DNA from: Labilibaculum sp.
GTDB taxonomy: Bacteria; Bacteroidota; Bacteroidia; Bacteroidales; Marinifilaceae
Reading direction: 5' to 3'
Assembly: GCA_016342745.1 (NCBI GenBank)
Contig: JAEINT010000007.1
Location: 186,001 to 250,000 of the forward strand
DNA: 64,000 bases
Part shown: piece after piece, positions 8,986 through 18,473 of the stretch
How the letters are laid out: each line of letters starts with the position of its first letter
Position numbering within the stretch: the first letter of the stretch is position 1
The notes under the pieces: generated by a model
The model's input: the letters and a program-made list of their open reading frames with translations, nothing else
Databases searched by the model: none
What the model was told of the DNA's origin: nothing
Made by a program: the position numbers and the translations under genes

Positions 8986-10782
8986 ATGGAATATCAGCAT
9001 TGGGGGAAATTAATTCGCAACCGTATTGAAAAATATACGGATGGAATTGCCATGCACTACAAGGATGAGAAGAGTGGCGAGTGGGTTGGTGTAAGCTGGA
9101 CTGAATTCGGATTACAAATACGTCAAATATCAAAAGCTTTAATAAAGGTTGGTGTGGGAGAAAAGCAGATGGCTGCTATTTTTTCTCAAAACATGCCAGA
9201 ATGGATTACTGCTGACCTTGCAATTATGTGTTTGCGAGGAGTTACTGTGCCAATATATCCTACAAATTCAGCAAAAGAAGCTGAATATATTGTAGAGGAT
9301 TCTCAAGCACAAGTAATATTCGTTGGCGAGCAAGAGCAATACGATCGCACAATGGAATTTATTGATCGTGTGCCTCATGTAAAAATGGTGGTTGCTTTCG
9401 ATAAGGATGTAGTCTTGTCTGATTTTGATCGTTCAATGCATTGGGATGAATTCCTTATTTTTGGGAAGAATTCTAAAATGGGGCCTGAGTTTGAAGACCG
9501 CTTTGAAAGAGCAGAATTGGATGATTTAGCCACATTGATTTATACATCAGGTACTACAGGAGAACCTAAAGGTGTAATGATTGATCATAGCAATATTTCT
9601 AGTGTATTGGTTTCTCACGATAAAGAGTTAAATGTATCTGAAAAGGATAGATCATTAAGCTTTTTACCTTTGAGTCATGTTTACGAAAGAGGTTGGTGTT
9701 TTTTCTGTTTTCACAGAGGAATAGAGGTTTATTTTAACCGAGATCCGAAGCAAATTGGTGAAACCATGAAAGAGGTTAAACCAACTTTAATGTGCACTGT
9801 TCCTAGAATTTATGAGAAAATTTATTCTGCGATTCAGGACAAAAGTAAATCGGCATCTCCTCTTAAACAAAAGCTAATTAATTGGGCTATCCAAACAGGT
9901 GGAAAGTACAATAACGATTATCAATTAATTGATAAGAAGATACCAGTTGGATTAAAATTGAAACACAAACTTGCAGATAAGCTTGTGTTGAGTAAATTTC
10001 GTGAGATTTTTGGAGGTAGAATTAATTTTATGCCATGTGGTGGTGCACCATTGTCACCAACTATTATAGAGTATTTTCATGCTGCAGGTTTAAATGTGAA
10101 AATGGGATATGGATTGACCGAAACCATGGCTACAGTTTGCTTGTACGGTGATCGCAATATTGATTTTAATACTACGGGTCAAATAATTGTTGGTACTGAA
10201 ATTAAAATTGGAGAGAACAATGAAATTTTAGTGAGAGGCCCAGGTGTAATGCGTGGTTACTATAAGAAGCCAGAAGCTACAGCAGAGGTAATGAAAGATG
10301 GTTGGTTTTGTACTGGTGATGCTGGACGAATTGATGAAAATGGTAATGTTACCATTACGGATCGAATTAAAGATTTAATGAAAACTTCGGGGGGGAAATA
10401 CATTGCACCTCAAAAGTTGGAAACTACTTTGGTTAATGATCAGTTTATTGAGCAAATTGCAGTTATTGGAGATGCCAGACAGTATGTAACTGCTTTAGCT
10501 GTGCCAGCGATAGAACCTTTGAAGAAATTAGCTACACAATACAATATTGGTTTTGAAACGATTGAAGATTTGATTGGTAATTCGCAAATTATTGAGTTTT
10601 TCGAAAAACGATTTGAGGATATGCAAAAGGAATTTTCTCGTTTTGAGAAGATTAAAAAGTTTACCTTATTACCGAAAGAGTTTTCGATTGAAGCGGGAGA
10701 AATTACTTCAACTTTGAAATTGAAGAGAAAGGTAATTCAAGAAAAATACAAGCATCTAATTGAAAAGATGTATAAAGATTAA
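8986..10782 (+). CDS. Long-chain fatty-acid-CoA ligase (AMP-forming)
   Basis: This adenylate-forming enzyme activates fatty acids to acyl-CoA through an acyl-AMP intermediate, feeding lipid synthesis or degradation. The 598-residue chain has the P-loop-like A3 motif YTSGTTGEPKG (from residue 186), the fatty-acid-ligase A5 region GYGLTETMATVC, GYYKKPEATAEVMKDGWFCTGD around the hinge, and DLMKTSGGKYIAPQKLE near the C-terminus, as in long-chain FadD/FACS-type ligases. No signal peptide is present, so it is cytoplasmic or bound at the inner membrane. It has its own promoter-like element and terminator and appears monocistronic. Confidence 0.9.
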   Translation: MEYQHWGKLIRNRIEKYTDGIAMHYKDEKSGEWVGVSWTEFGLQIRQISKALIKVGVGEKQMAAIFSQNMPEWITADLAIMCLRGVTVPIYPTNSAKEAEYIVEDSQAQVIFVGEQEQYDRTMEFIDRVPHVKMVVAFDKDVVLSDFDRSMHWDEFLIFGKNSKMGPEFEDRFERAELDDLATLIYTSGTTGEPKGVMIDHSNISSVLVSHDKELNVSEKDRSLSFLPLSHVYERGWCFFCFHRGIEVYFNRDPKQIGETMKEVKPTLMCTVPRIYEKIYSAIQDKSKSASPLKQKLINWAIQTGGKYNNDYQLIDKKIPVGLKLKHKLADKLVLSKFREIFGGRINFMPCGGAPLSPTIIEYFHAAGLNVKMGYGLTETMATVCLYGDRNIDFNTTGQIIVGTEIKIGENNEILVRGPGVMRGYYKKPEATAEVMKDGWFCTGDAGRIDENGNVTITDRIKDLMKTSGGKYIAPQKLETTLVNDQFIEQIAVIGDARQYVTALAVPAIEPLKKLATQYNIGFETIEDLIGNSQIIEFFEKRFEDMQKEFSRFEKIKKFTLLPKEFSIEAGEITSTLKLKRKVIQEKYKHLIEKMYKD

Positions 10783-10807
10783 ATAAGCCCACCAGTTTAT
10801 TTATACT

Positions 10808-10846
10808 AACTCCGATGGAATTAATTTTCTACCGGAGTTTTTTTTA
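10808..10846. terminator. Terminator between convergent genes
   Basis: Stem AACTCCG with CGGAGTT (7 bp, extended with mismatches) is followed by an eight-T run on the plus strand, ending the acyl-CoA synthetase transcript. The leftward methyltransferase operon converges here and may use the same hairpin. Confidence 0.75.
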
Positions 10847-10858
10847 TCTGATTTGTTT

Positions 10859-11728
10859 TTAAGCTTTTTGTGCAATCATGCCGATCCACGGACTTTCTTT
10901 TTCGAAGGGTTTTCCTTGCAGGTTAGACCAATATTCTTTCACATTAAAACCAGACTCTTCCATCATGTTAATACATCTTTTTAGAGAAAAGTAATGTTTC
11001 CAAATATGATGAGTTCTAACTTCACCATTTGCTAATAGCATGGTGTATTTGTCTAGTCGAACTTTATCTTTTTTGTATTTAAAATGAGATTGTAATAACA
11101 AATGCTCTTCTTCACTCCAAAAGCCTTCGTCATCACTAATGTACCAAGATTGTTCTGCCTCTTCCTTTGAGAAAAAATACTTGGTAAACACATCGAAAAC
11201 GATGAATCCACCTGGTTTTAATGCCTTGTGAACTTTATTGAGAAGTATTTTTCTGTCTTCATGAGATAAGACACATAAATCTCCATAAATAAGCGTAATT
11301 ACATCAAATTCATTCTGATAATCTATTTGCAGATAATCTTGGCAAATGTATTTTATTCGATATTGAAATCCTTCTGCTTGTTCTTTGGCATAATCAATAG
11401 AACTTTGCGAAATATCAATACCAGTAACATCAAATCCTTGTCCGTAAAAATTCTCACTATACAAGCCAGGTCCACATCCTAAATCAAGCAACTTGCTATC
11501 TTCCGGAAGCTTTAGGTATTCGCACAGCCAAAGTACCGACTGTAAAATGTCTTGATACTTTCGTGATCCCTGATCAGATTCATCATCAAGATGTGCATTT
11601 AAAAGATGCTCGGAGATATAAGGATCTTGCCAGAAGTTTCCATCATCTTTGGCAAATAAGGCTGGTTTTTGTGTAATTTTCTCAAGTTGAGCTAAGTCCA
11701 ACAATCCTTCTGCTGATATCAATTTCAT
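10859..11728 (-). CDS. Class I SAM-dependent methyltransferase
   Basis: This 289-residue protein has the glycine-rich SAM-binding motif I LDLGCGPG at residues 81-88, followed by an acidic residue after the second strand (VTGIDISQSS) and the post-motif segment ALKPGGFIVFDVF. The N-terminal 75 residues are helical and carry no recognised domain. The substrate, whether small molecule, lipid or protein, is not deducible. It lies 24 bases downstream of the MgtC-family gene and is probably the last gene of the leftward EI24-NfeD-MgtC group. Confidence 0.8.
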   Translation of the reverse strand: MKLISAEGLLDLAQLEKITQKPALFAKDDGNFWQDPYISEHLLNAHLDDESDQGSRKYQDILQSVLWLCEYLKLPEDSKLLDLGCGPGLYSENFYGQGFDVTGIDISQSSIDYAKEQAEGFQYRIKYICQDYLQIDYQNEFDVITLIYGDLCVLSHEDRKILLNKVHKALKPGGFIVFDVFTKYFFSKEEAEQSWYISDDEGFWSEEEHLLLQSHFKYKKDKVRLDKYTMLLANGEVRTHHIWKHYFSLKRCINMMEESGFNVKEYWSNLQGKPFEKESPWIGMIAQKA

Positions 11729-11752
11729 AATTGTGATGCGATTTTTTTTGCT

Positions 11753-12460
11753 TTACAGAATTTGCTGCAATTTTACTCTTTTAATTCCTGAAATACTATT
11801 TAAATCTGAAGTCAAATCGGTCAACTTAACCTTTTCGGATATTTGTACGGTAAGGTAATAGCTAATTTTATCTTCCTCAAAGGAATGTTCTATGTCAATT
11901 GTTCTAACTGCTACTTTGTATTTGCCTAAAATAGGAAGGAAATCATCAGAATGAACCTTTTGTCCTTGTGTATAGATGTTTAATCTTTTAATGAATTTAT
12001 TTGTGAATACTTTCTTTCCTAAAACATCAAGAACAACTAGAGCTATTAATAATATGGCCGTACCTATTATTGCTCCCATGTACATTCCAGCACCAATTGT
12101 TAATCCCAAAGCTGCAACTACCCAAATTGATGCCGCTGTAGTTAATCCTTTTACGTTTACGCCAAATTTCATAATAGCACCTGCGCCTAGAAATCCAATT
12201 CCAGAAACAACTTGTGCCGCTATTCTCGATGGATCTCCATTTTGAAATTCAGGGAACGTTTGAGGTACAAAAATAGAAAGTAGCATGATTAAAGTAGAGC
12301 CCATACAAATTAAAATATGAGTTCGTAAACCAGCAGGCTGTTTGTGTTTCTCTCTTTCAAAACCAACAATAAAACCAATAATAAAGCTTAAAGTCAACCT
12401 GAAAAAAATAGTTTCAGTTGTAATTTGTGTCTCAGATATTAATTGTAAAAAATAATCCAT
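11753..12460 (-). CDS. MgtC/SapB family membrane protein
   Basis: The N-terminal 140 residues hold about four membrane helices with the MgtC family signature (GFIVGFEREKHKQPAGLRTH, then CMGSTLIMLLS, and GIGFLGAGAIM). The remaining cytoplasmic part (about 150-235) resembles the small C-terminal domain of MgtC-like proteins. Family members are linked to magnesium limitation and acid stress in other bacteria, and MgtC of Salmonella affects ATP synthase; the role here is unknown. It lies between the NfeD and methyltransferase genes with gaps of about 30 bases, consistent with one transcript. Confidence 0.85.
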   Translation of the reverse strand: MDYFLQLISETQITTETIFFRLTLSFIIGFIVGFEREKHKQPAGLRTHILICMGSTLIMLLSIFVPQTFPEFQNGDPSRIAAQVVSGIGFLGAGAIMKFGVNVKGLTTAASIWVVAALGLTIGAGMYMGAIIGTAILLIALVVLDVLGKKVFTNKFIKRLNIYTQGQKVHSDDFLPILGKYKVAVRTIDIEHSFEEDKISYYLTVQISEKVKLTDLTSDLNSISGIKRVKLQQIL

Positions 12461-12491
12461 TCAATATTTTTTGTGGTAGGTGATTTTTTGT

Positions 12492-13922
12492 TTAAAGTTC
12501 TTCCTCTTCTTTTCGGATAACGTATACTTGCCCAGTTTCAAAGCGGATCACTTCAATTTCAGTATTCTTGTCAAGAAAACCATCTTCCGATTTTGCATCG
12601 TAGATTTGCTTATCTATTTCTACCTTTCCTGAAGGACGAAGTACACTTAATACAATTCCGGTTTTTCCAATTAATGTTTTTGCGTGCATTTCAACACCAA
12701 CGTAGCCTTCTTCTGATTTTTCAACTGTATTTAGGGCTAAATGGCCTAAGAATGAATTCGACGCAAATAGTTTTTTACTAAGGTATAAGGACCCTAAAAT
12801 TGAGGTAAACATGGAGAATACAACTAGCATGATTGCGCTAAGAAGTGCTCTAATATGACGTGGTTCAAAATCGAAAGCAACATTATCAACCAAGCTAAGT
12901 GTTAATCCAGTTATAATAAGGGTAAGCCCTGAAATTCCAGCTACACCAAAGCCAGGAATGACAAATATCTCTACGGCTAGAAGTATAACTCCAATAGCAA
13001 ACAATAGAATTTCCCAGTTTTCTGCCATTCCTTCCAAATAAAGAGGAGAGAAGTAAAGTACTGCCGCAATTGCTGAAGCTAATATTGGAAATCCTATTCC
13101 AGGAGTTTGCAACTCAAAATAAATGCCTCCAATAATGATCATGATCAGAATTCCTTGAAGAACAGGATTGATCATGAAATCTACCATTTCTTCAATTACC
13201 GTTGGTTCGTATTTTTTGAGGATGTATTCGCCAACACCAACTTTTTTTAATACTTCCTCTACGCTATTTGCAATTCCTTCGCAATAGCCATTCTTAATTG
13301 CTTCATCAGGAGTAAAGGTTAGTACTTTTCCTGTGTCAATTACATTTTCGATATAAGTGCGTGGATCCACCATTGCTTCAGCAATTAAAGGATCTCTACG
13401 CCATTTGTATATGGTGTCACCTTTTTGGATTATTGTATCTTTTCCGTGCGATTCAGCAGTTGCTCTCATGGTTGATCGCATGTAAGATTGGTATTTATCG
13501 GGCATCGCTTCGCCAGTTTGATTCACAACTGTTGCAGCGCCAATATTAGCTCCTGTTCTCATGTAAATACTATCACAAGCAATAGAGATTAAAGCTCCTG
13601 CCGAAGCTGCATTATTATCAATAAATACATAAACTGGAATTTTGCTGTTTAAAATAGCAGTTCGAATTGAATCAGCATGAAGAACCATACCTCCATAGGT
13701 ATTCATATGAATTAACATTAAATCTGCATTCCATTCGTTAGCCTCTTTAAATGCTTCTTTTGTTTGTCTCCAAGCGGCAGGTCCAATTTCTCTTTTGATA
13801 TCAAATTTATAAACTTGAGTGGTGTCAATTGGAGCAATACTATCTTGTATTGGATTTGCAGTAAGATGCAAACTCATTAAAATGGCAATGCTTAAGAGGA
13901 GAAAGTTTCGAAGGCTGTTCAT
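12492..13922 (-). CDS. NfeD family protein with ClpP-like serine protease domain
   Basis: This is a full-length NfeD1b-type protein. The signal peptide (MNSLRNFLLLSIAILMSLHL) begins at the ATG at 13922; an ATG 51 bases further upstream would place a hydrophilic extension before it and is less likely. Residues about 30-215 form a ClpP/SppA-like domain with the serine-containing NNAASAGALISIACD motif. Four or so membrane helices follow and a C-terminal OB-fold NfeD domain (GKTGIVLSVLRPSGKVEI). Archaeal homologues cleave stomatin-family proteins; no stomatin gene is adjacent here. It follows the EI24-type gene after about 55 bases. Confidence 0.86.
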   Translation of the reverse strand: MNSLRNFLLLSIAILMSLHLTANPIQDSIAPIDTTQVYKFDIKREIGPAAWRQTKEAFKEANEWNADLMLIHMNTYGGMVLHADSIRTAILNSKIPVYVFIDNNAASAGALISIACDSIYMRTGANIGAATVVNQTGEAMPDKYQSYMRSTMRATAESHGKDTIIQKGDTIYKWRRDPLIAEAMVDPRTYIENVIDTGKVLTFTPDEAIKNGYCEGIANSVEEVLKKVGVGEYILKKYEPTVIEEMVDFMINPVLQGILIMIIIGGIYFELQTPGIGFPILASAIAAVLYFSPLYLEGMAENWEILLFAIGVILLAVEIFVIPGFGVAGISGLTLIITGLTLSLVDNVAFDFEPRHIRALLSAIMLVVFSMFTSILGSLYLSKKLFASNSFLGHLALNTVEKSEEGYVGVEMHAKTLIGKTGIVLSVLRPSGKVEIDKQIYDAKSEDGFLDKNTEIEVIRFETGQVYVIRKEEEEL

Positions 13923-13976
13923 GTTATAATTGTATTTAATGGTTTGTCTATGTAAGTTACCAATTAAGTTCAAGTT

Positions 13977-14777
13977 TTACGACTTATTTGTATTGCTTAT
14001 TTTTTTGTCGTCCCAAATTTCATTAACTGCCAATGTTCCTGCTACAACAGAAATAACAGCTGCAAAACTAGAAAAAGAAACACCGCAAAATGGTATAATC
14101 AAGCAAAGTGAAAACACAAAACCATTTGCCATAACAATACCTTTGTTTTCTCTCATGAATTGCACGCTTTCTTTAATACTCATCTTTTTTCGTTCAAGAG
14201 AATAATCAAGAAAAGAGAATCCATAAAAATAAGCAGAGATAAAAAATAAAAATATTGCTCCAATCCAGCCAATAATAGGGATGAAACTTAAAATAAACAT
14301 TAAAATGGTAAGGATTAATTCAATGGCTAAATTACGCACAGCAATAAAAACACCACGCATAATGTCTTTAACAAATTGTCTGAATTCAAAAGGGTAATCA
14401 TTTCCTGTTTTAATTTTCTCTGTTCGTTCTGAGAGATAGGAAAAGACAGGAGACATAATGATGATGATGATGTATCCACCGAAATATGCGAATATCAGAA
14501 AGAAGAGTATTTTAAAAATAACCCAAATAAATCCACCAATAGTTGCTTTTAGGAAGGCAGAACCCCAAAAATCGGCATTTTCTAAATCTAACCATCCTTC
14601 TAGGTAAGTTTGAGATTGTTGAGCCAAATCGCCAATATAATCCCATCCAACCCAAAATAATATAATGTTTAGAAGTATCGGAAAAAGGAAAAACCAAGCT
14701 AGTTTTTTTCTGAAAATATACTGTATTGCTTCTGTATAGGTTCGCAAACCAAAGCTAAAATCTTTAATGAATTTCAT
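13977..14777 (-). CDS. EI24/CysZ-like integral membrane protein
   Basis: This 266-residue polytopic membrane protein matches the EI24 domain family that includes the sulfate transporter CysZ. It opens with MKFIKDFSFGLRTYTEAIQYIF and has about four to six long hydrophobic stretches, with a conserved-looking GYIIIIIMSPVFSYLSERTE segment and YGFSFLDYSLERKKMS. Whether it carries sulfate is unknown, because Bacteroidota members of this family are uncharacterised. It is the first gene of the leftward group that continues with NfeD, MgtC and the methyltransferase. Confidence 0.75.
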   Translation of the reverse strand: MKFIKDFSFGLRTYTEAIQYIFRKKLAWFFLFPILLNIILFWVGWDYIGDLAQQSQTYLEGWLDLENADFWGSAFLKATIGGFIWVIFKILFFLIFAYFGGYIIIIIMSPVFSYLSERTEKIKTGNDYPFEFRQFVKDIMRGVFIAVRNLAIELILTILMFILSFIPIIGWIGAIFLFFISAYFYGFSFLDYSLERKKMSIKESVQFMRENKGIVMANGFVFSLCLIIPFCGVSFSSFAAVISVVAGTLAVNEIWDDKKISNTNKS

Positions 14778-14891
14778 TGATTCTGTCTTAAGTTAAAATG
14801 AGTGACTTAACAAAAATAGCAATTATCTTAAATTTTGAATCTCATTTTAGAAATCTAATATCTTATTGCAGATAAAATTCAATGCTTTTTT

Positions 14892-14899
14892 TAACTTTG
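14892..14899 (+). promoter_or_regulatory. Putative promoter -7 element for purB
   Basis: TAACTTTG fits TAnnTTTG, 40 bases before the purB ATG. The upstream -33 site is weak (TTG with about 23 bases spacing). Confidence 0.45.
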
Positions 14900-14939
14900 T
14901 ACTTCTAAATAACCATTATAGACATTTAATTTTTTTGAA

Positions 14940-16277
14940 ATGCAGAGTTTAACAGCAATTTCGCCAGTAGATGGACGTTACCGTGATAAGGTAGCCGTTT
15001 TGGGAGAGTATTTTTCGGAATATGCTTTAGTGCGATACAGAGTTTTAGTAGAAGTTGAATATTTTATCGCTTTATGCGAAATTCCTCTTCCTCAATTAAA
15101 AGATTTCGATAAAAATCTATTTGACGATTTACGCAGTTTGTACATCGATTTCACAGTTGAAGATGCGCAAAAAGTTAAAGAAATTGAAAGCGTAACAAAT
15201 CATGATGTTAAGGCCGTTGAGTACTTTATTAAGGAAAAATTTGATGCCTTAAATCTTCAGGAATACAAAGAATTCATCCACTTTGGATTAACTTCTCAGG
15301 ATATCAATAACACAGCAACTCCATACTCTTTAAGAGATGCAGTTCATGATGTTTACTATCCACTTTTAGACGAATTAATCGCTAAACTTGAAGGTTTGGC
15401 AAACGACTGGAAAGATATTTCTCTTCTTGCTCGTACCCACGGACAACCAGCTTCACCTACTCGTTTGGGTAAAGAAATAATGGTTTATGTGTATCGTCTT
15501 AAGACTCAGTTAGATCTTTTAAAATCAGTTCCTTGTTCAGCTAAGTTTGGTGGAGCCACAGGTAACTTTAATGCACATCACGTAGCTTATCCACAAATTG
15601 ATTGGAAAGCTTTTGGAAATAAATTTGTGAACGAATATTTGAAATTGGAGCGTGAAGAATACACAACTCAAATTTCAAACTACGATAATATGGGTGCGAT
15701 CTTTGATAATTTCAAGCGTATCAACACCATTTTAATTGACATGAATCGTGATTTTTGGACTTATATTTCCATGAATTACTTTAAGCAGAGAATTAAAAAA
15801 GGTGAAGTTGGTTCTTCAGCTATGCCACATAAAGTGAATCCTATCGATTTCGAAAACTCGGAAGGTAACTTGGGATTGGCGAACGCTACTTATGAGCATT
15901 TATCAGCAAAATTACCTATTTCTCGTTTGCAGCGTGACCTTACAGATTCAACTGTATTGAGAAATATTGGTGTTCCTTTTGCTCACTCAATCATCGCATT
16001 TAAATCGGTATTAAAAGGTTTAGATAAGTTGATTCTATCTCCTGATGCTTTTGAAGCAGATTTAGAAGCTAATTGGGCAGTTGTAGCAGAAGCTATTCAG
16101 ACTATTTTGCGTAGAGAAGCTTACCCAAATCCATATGAGGCCTTGAAAGCTTTAACTCGTACAAACACAGCAGTGACTCAAAATAGTATTGCTGAGTTTA
16201 TCGATACACTTGAGATAAGTGATGCTTTAAAAGCTGAATTAAAGACAATTACTCCAGCTAATTATACTGGAATCTAA
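14940..16277 (+). CDS. purB: Adenylosuccinate lyase
   Basis: PurB acts twice in purine synthesis, releasing fumarate from SAICAR and from adenylosuccinate. The 445-residue protein starts with LTAISPVDGRYRDKV, typical of the E. coli-like PurB subgroup, and carries TSQDINNTA, the RTHGQPASPTRLGKE segment with the catalytic-region His, and the fumarase/aspartase-superfamily loop GSSAMPHKVNPIDFENSEGN near residue 291. It is cytoplasmic and tetrameric in relatives. It has its own terminator and is divergent from the EI24 gene. Confidence 0.96.
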   Translation: MQSLTAISPVDGRYRDKVAVLGEYFSEYALVRYRVLVEVEYFIALCEIPLPQLKDFDKNLFDDLRSLYIDFTVEDAQKVKEIESVTNHDVKAVEYFIKEKFDALNLQEYKEFIHFGLTSQDINNTATPYSLRDAVHDVYYPLLDELIAKLEGLANDWKDISLLARTHGQPASPTRLGKEIMVYVYRLKTQLDLLKSVPCSAKFGGATGNFNAHHVAYPQIDWKAFGNKFVNEYLKLEREEYTTQISNYDNMGAIFDNFKRINTILIDMNRDFWTYISMNYFKQRIKKGEVGSSAMPHKVNPIDFENSEGNLGLANATYEHLSAKLPISRLQRDLTDSTVLRNIGVPFAHSIIAFKSVLKGLDKLILSPDAFEADLEANWAVVAEAIQTILRREAYPNPYEALKALTRTNTAVTQNSIAEFIDTLEISDALKAELKTITPANYTGI

Positions 16278-16303
16278 GATATTAATTATTGTTAATACCT
16301 TGT

Positions 16304-16343
16304 AAATAGGCTGTAAGAGTTGTACTTTTACAGCCTATTTTTT
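16304..16343 (+). terminator. Intrinsic terminator after purB
   Basis: A 13-bp stem (AAATAGGCTGTAA with its complement TTTACAGCCTATT, nearly perfect) followed by TTTTTTAT, about 30 bases after the purB stop. Confidence 0.88.
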
Positions 16344-16396
16344 ATACAGCTTATCGGTATTTCGATATACTTTTATTTCACAGATTAAATTTTTTA

Positions 16397-18226
16397 ATGA
16401 AAGATTTTATTCAGATTTTAAGAAGGTTCCTTCCTCCCTATAAAGGGGATTTAACAATGATGTTTGTTTATAATTTATTAGGTGCGATTTTTGGTGTATT
16501 TTCTTTTGGAGCAATTATTCCAATATTAGATACTTTCTTTAAGACCAATGTTGATATTGCTGTGCAAAATAAATTGCCATGGGAGTTGAATACAGAGGTT
16601 TTAATGCATAATTTCAATTATTACATATCGTTTGTGAAAACTGAATATGGTGCGCAGTATTCTCTGTATTTTATTGCAGTTATTGTTTTGTTTTTGGTAT
16701 TCTTAAAAGTGATTTTTACATTTTTAGCTTCGTATCATAGTGTAAATATTAGAAATGGCGTTGTGCGAGATATGCGCCAAAAAATATATGATAAATTGAT
16801 TTCTTTGCCTCTTCCTTTTTTCTCTGCAGAAAAGAAGGGAGATATTATTGCTCGTTCAACAGGTGATGTTCAGGAAGTGGAGAACTCAATAATGAGTTCT
16901 GTAGATATGTACTTTAAAAATCCGATAATAATTCTGGCTTACCTTGTAGGACTGTTGGTTATTAGTCCGCAGTTAACATTATTTGTTTTTATCATGTTGC
17001 CGATAGCAGGATATATTATTGGCTTAACGGGTAAGAAATTGAAAAAATCATCACGAGATGGACAGAATAAGATGGGGGATATTCTATCTACAATTGAAGA
17101 AAGTTTGTCTGGATTACGAATAATCAAGGCTTTTAATGCTGAGGAAAAAATGAATATTCGCTTTGAAGAAGAGAGTAATTCGTATCGCAGAATCATGAAT
17201 AGTATGATGCGCCGCTATGTGTTGGCGCATCCTGTAAGTGAGTTTTTAGGTACCGTAGTAATGTTAATTATTATGTGCTATGGAGGAATGTTAATTGTTA
17301 ATGGAACAGGAAATTTAACAGGTACCACATTTATTATTTATCTGGGGATGTTTTACTCTATAATTAATCCTGCAAAAGCATTTTCGAAAGCAGCATATAG
17401 CATACAGAAAGGACTTGCAGCAATGGACAGAATTGATCAATTGCTAGAAGCTAAATCATCAATAACTGAAAAGTTAGATGCAAAGAGTGTTGGCGATTTT
17501 AAGGGTAAAGTCGAATATAAGAATGTTGGCTTTTCTTACAATGGGGAGAGAAAAGTTCTGAAAAATATAAATCTTGAGATTCCAAAAGGCAAAACAGTTG
17601 CTCTGGTTGGACAGTCTGGTTCGGGTAAAACTACTCTTGTGGATTTGTTGCCTCGTTTCTATGATGTGAATGAAGGTGGAATATTTGTCGATGGAATTGA
17701 TATCCGTGATTATAAAATGAAGGATTTGAGAAACCTGATGGGGAATGTAAATCAGGAATCGATACTTTTTAATGATACAATTTTTAATAACATTGCTTTT
17801 GGAGTTGAAAATGCTACACTTGAAGATGTGATTGAAGCTGCGAAGATTGCAAATGCTCATGATTTTATTGAGGAAACAGAAGATGGCTACTATACCAATA
17901 TTGGAGATCGAGGAGGAAAGCTTTCTGGCGGTCAGCGTCAGAGATTAAGTATTGCAAGAGCAGTGCTTAAAAATCCTCCAATCATGATTTTGGATGAGGC
18001 TACCTCGGCTTTGGATACAGAATCGGAAAGGTTGGTACAAGATGCTCTTGATAAGTTAATGCAAAATAGAACATCTTTAGTAATTGCCCACCGTTTGTCA
18101 ACAGTTAAAAATGCTGATTTAATTTGCGTGTTTAACGATGGCGAAATTGTTGAACGTGGTAAGCATGATGAATTGATAGAAAAAGATGGAGCTTATAAGA
18201 AATTGTATGACATGCAGCTCTTGTAA
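16397..18226 (+). CDS. MsbA-like ABC exporter (fused permease and ATPase)
   Basis: This 609-residue half-transporter has a six-helix type IV exporter domain (residues about 15-330) and an ATPase domain (about 365-609). Walker A is GQSGSGKTT at residues 405-413, the signature is LSGGQRQR from 509, Walker B is PPIMILDEATSALD, and the switch is IAHRLST. Such homodimers flip lipids or export peptides and drugs; Bacteroidota commonly carry this form as the probable MsbA lipid A flippase, but the substrate is not proven. It stands alone between two terminators, and the gene symbol is left open. Confidence 0.88.
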   Translation: MKDFIQILRRFLPPYKGDLTMMFVYNLLGAIFGVFSFGAIIPILDTFFKTNVDIAVQNKLPWELNTEVLMHNFNYYISFVKTEYGAQYSLYFIAVIVLFLVFLKVIFTFLASYHSVNIRNGVVRDMRQKIYDKLISLPLPFFSAEKKGDIIARSTGDVQEVENSIMSSVDMYFKNPIIILAYLVGLLVISPQLTLFVFIMLPIAGYIIGLTGKKLKKSSRDGQNKMGDILSTIEESLSGLRIIKAFNAEEKMNIRFEEESNSYRRIMNSMMRRYVLAHPVSEFLGTVVMLIIMCYGGMLIVNGTGNLTGTTFIIYLGMFYSIINPAKAFSKAAYSIQKGLAAMDRIDQLLEAKSSITEKLDAKSVGDFKGKVEYKNVGFSYNGERKVLKNINLEIPKGKTVALVGQSGSGKTTLVDLLPRFYDVNEGGIFVDGIDIRDYKMKDLRNLMGNVNQESILFNDTIFNNIAFGVENATLEDVIEAAKIANAHDFIEETEDGYYTNIGDRGGKLSGGQRQRLSIARAVLKNPPIMILDEATSALDTESERLVQDALDKLMQNRTSLVIAHRLSTVKNADLICVFNDGEIVERGKHDELIEKDGAYKKLYDMQLL

Positions 18227-18250
18227 ATTTCGATAAGATATTTTTTTGGA

Positions 18251-18284
18251 AAGATGAACTGGTATACTGGTTCATCTTTTTTTT
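18251..18284 (+). terminator. Intrinsic terminator after the ABC exporter
   Basis: A 9-bp stem (AAGATGAAC with GTTCATCTT) around a 10-base loop is followed by a run of eight or nine T, 24 bases after the stop codon. Confidence 0.85.
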
Positions 18285-18290
18285 GTGACA

Positions 18291-18324
18291 TAAAAAAAAC
18301 CTTTCGAAAGAATCGAAAGGTTTT
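18291..18324 (-). terminator. Intrinsic terminator after tRNA-Trp
   Basis: Read leftwards, AAAACCTTTCGA and TCGAAAGGTTTT form a stem followed by a run of T (plus-strand A-run 18292-18299). It begins at the 3' end of the tRNA. Confidence 0.85.
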
Positions 18325-18325
18325 G

Positions 18326-18398
18326 CACGGGTGGAGAGACTCGAACTCCCGACACCTGGTTTTGGAGACCAGTGCTCTGCCAACTGAGCTACACCCGT
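18326..18398 (-). tRNA. tRNA-Trp (anticodon CCA)
   Basis: The reverse strand folds into a standard 73-base cloverleaf. The acceptor stem ACGGGTG pairs with CACCCGT and has discriminator G, the D arm is GCTC-AGTTGGCA-GAGC, the anticodon stem-loop is CTGGT-CTCCAAA-ACCAG with anticodon CCA, and the T arm is GGGAG-TTCGAGT-CTCTC (one wobble/mismatch allowed). The CCA tail is not encoded. It is a single-tRNA transcription unit with its own promoter and terminator. Confidence 0.97.
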
Positions 18399-18442
18399 AT
18401 TTTTTAAACAAACCAGAAGAGCTTTTCTGGAAAAGTCTGCGA

Positions 18443-18473
18443 CAAAAGTAGAATATTTTTTTTCATGTGCAAA
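18443..18473 (-). promoter_or_regulatory. Promoter of tRNA-Trp
   Basis: On the minus strand TTTG (18473-18470) is followed after exactly 19 bases by TACTTTTG (18450-18443), a complete Bacteroidota -33/-7 promoter. It ends 44 bases before the 5' end of the mature tRNA. This is the best promoter in the window. Confidence 0.75.

Noticed and set aside
11976-12245. Pro/Ala-rich forward frame within the MgtC-family gene
   Set aside because: It is the complement of the conserved membrane region and has no supporting start context.
17474-17860. 128-codon reverse frame inside the ABC exporter ATPase domain
   Set aside because: The forward strand carries all ABC motifs in one frame; the reverse frame has no domain and no leader.
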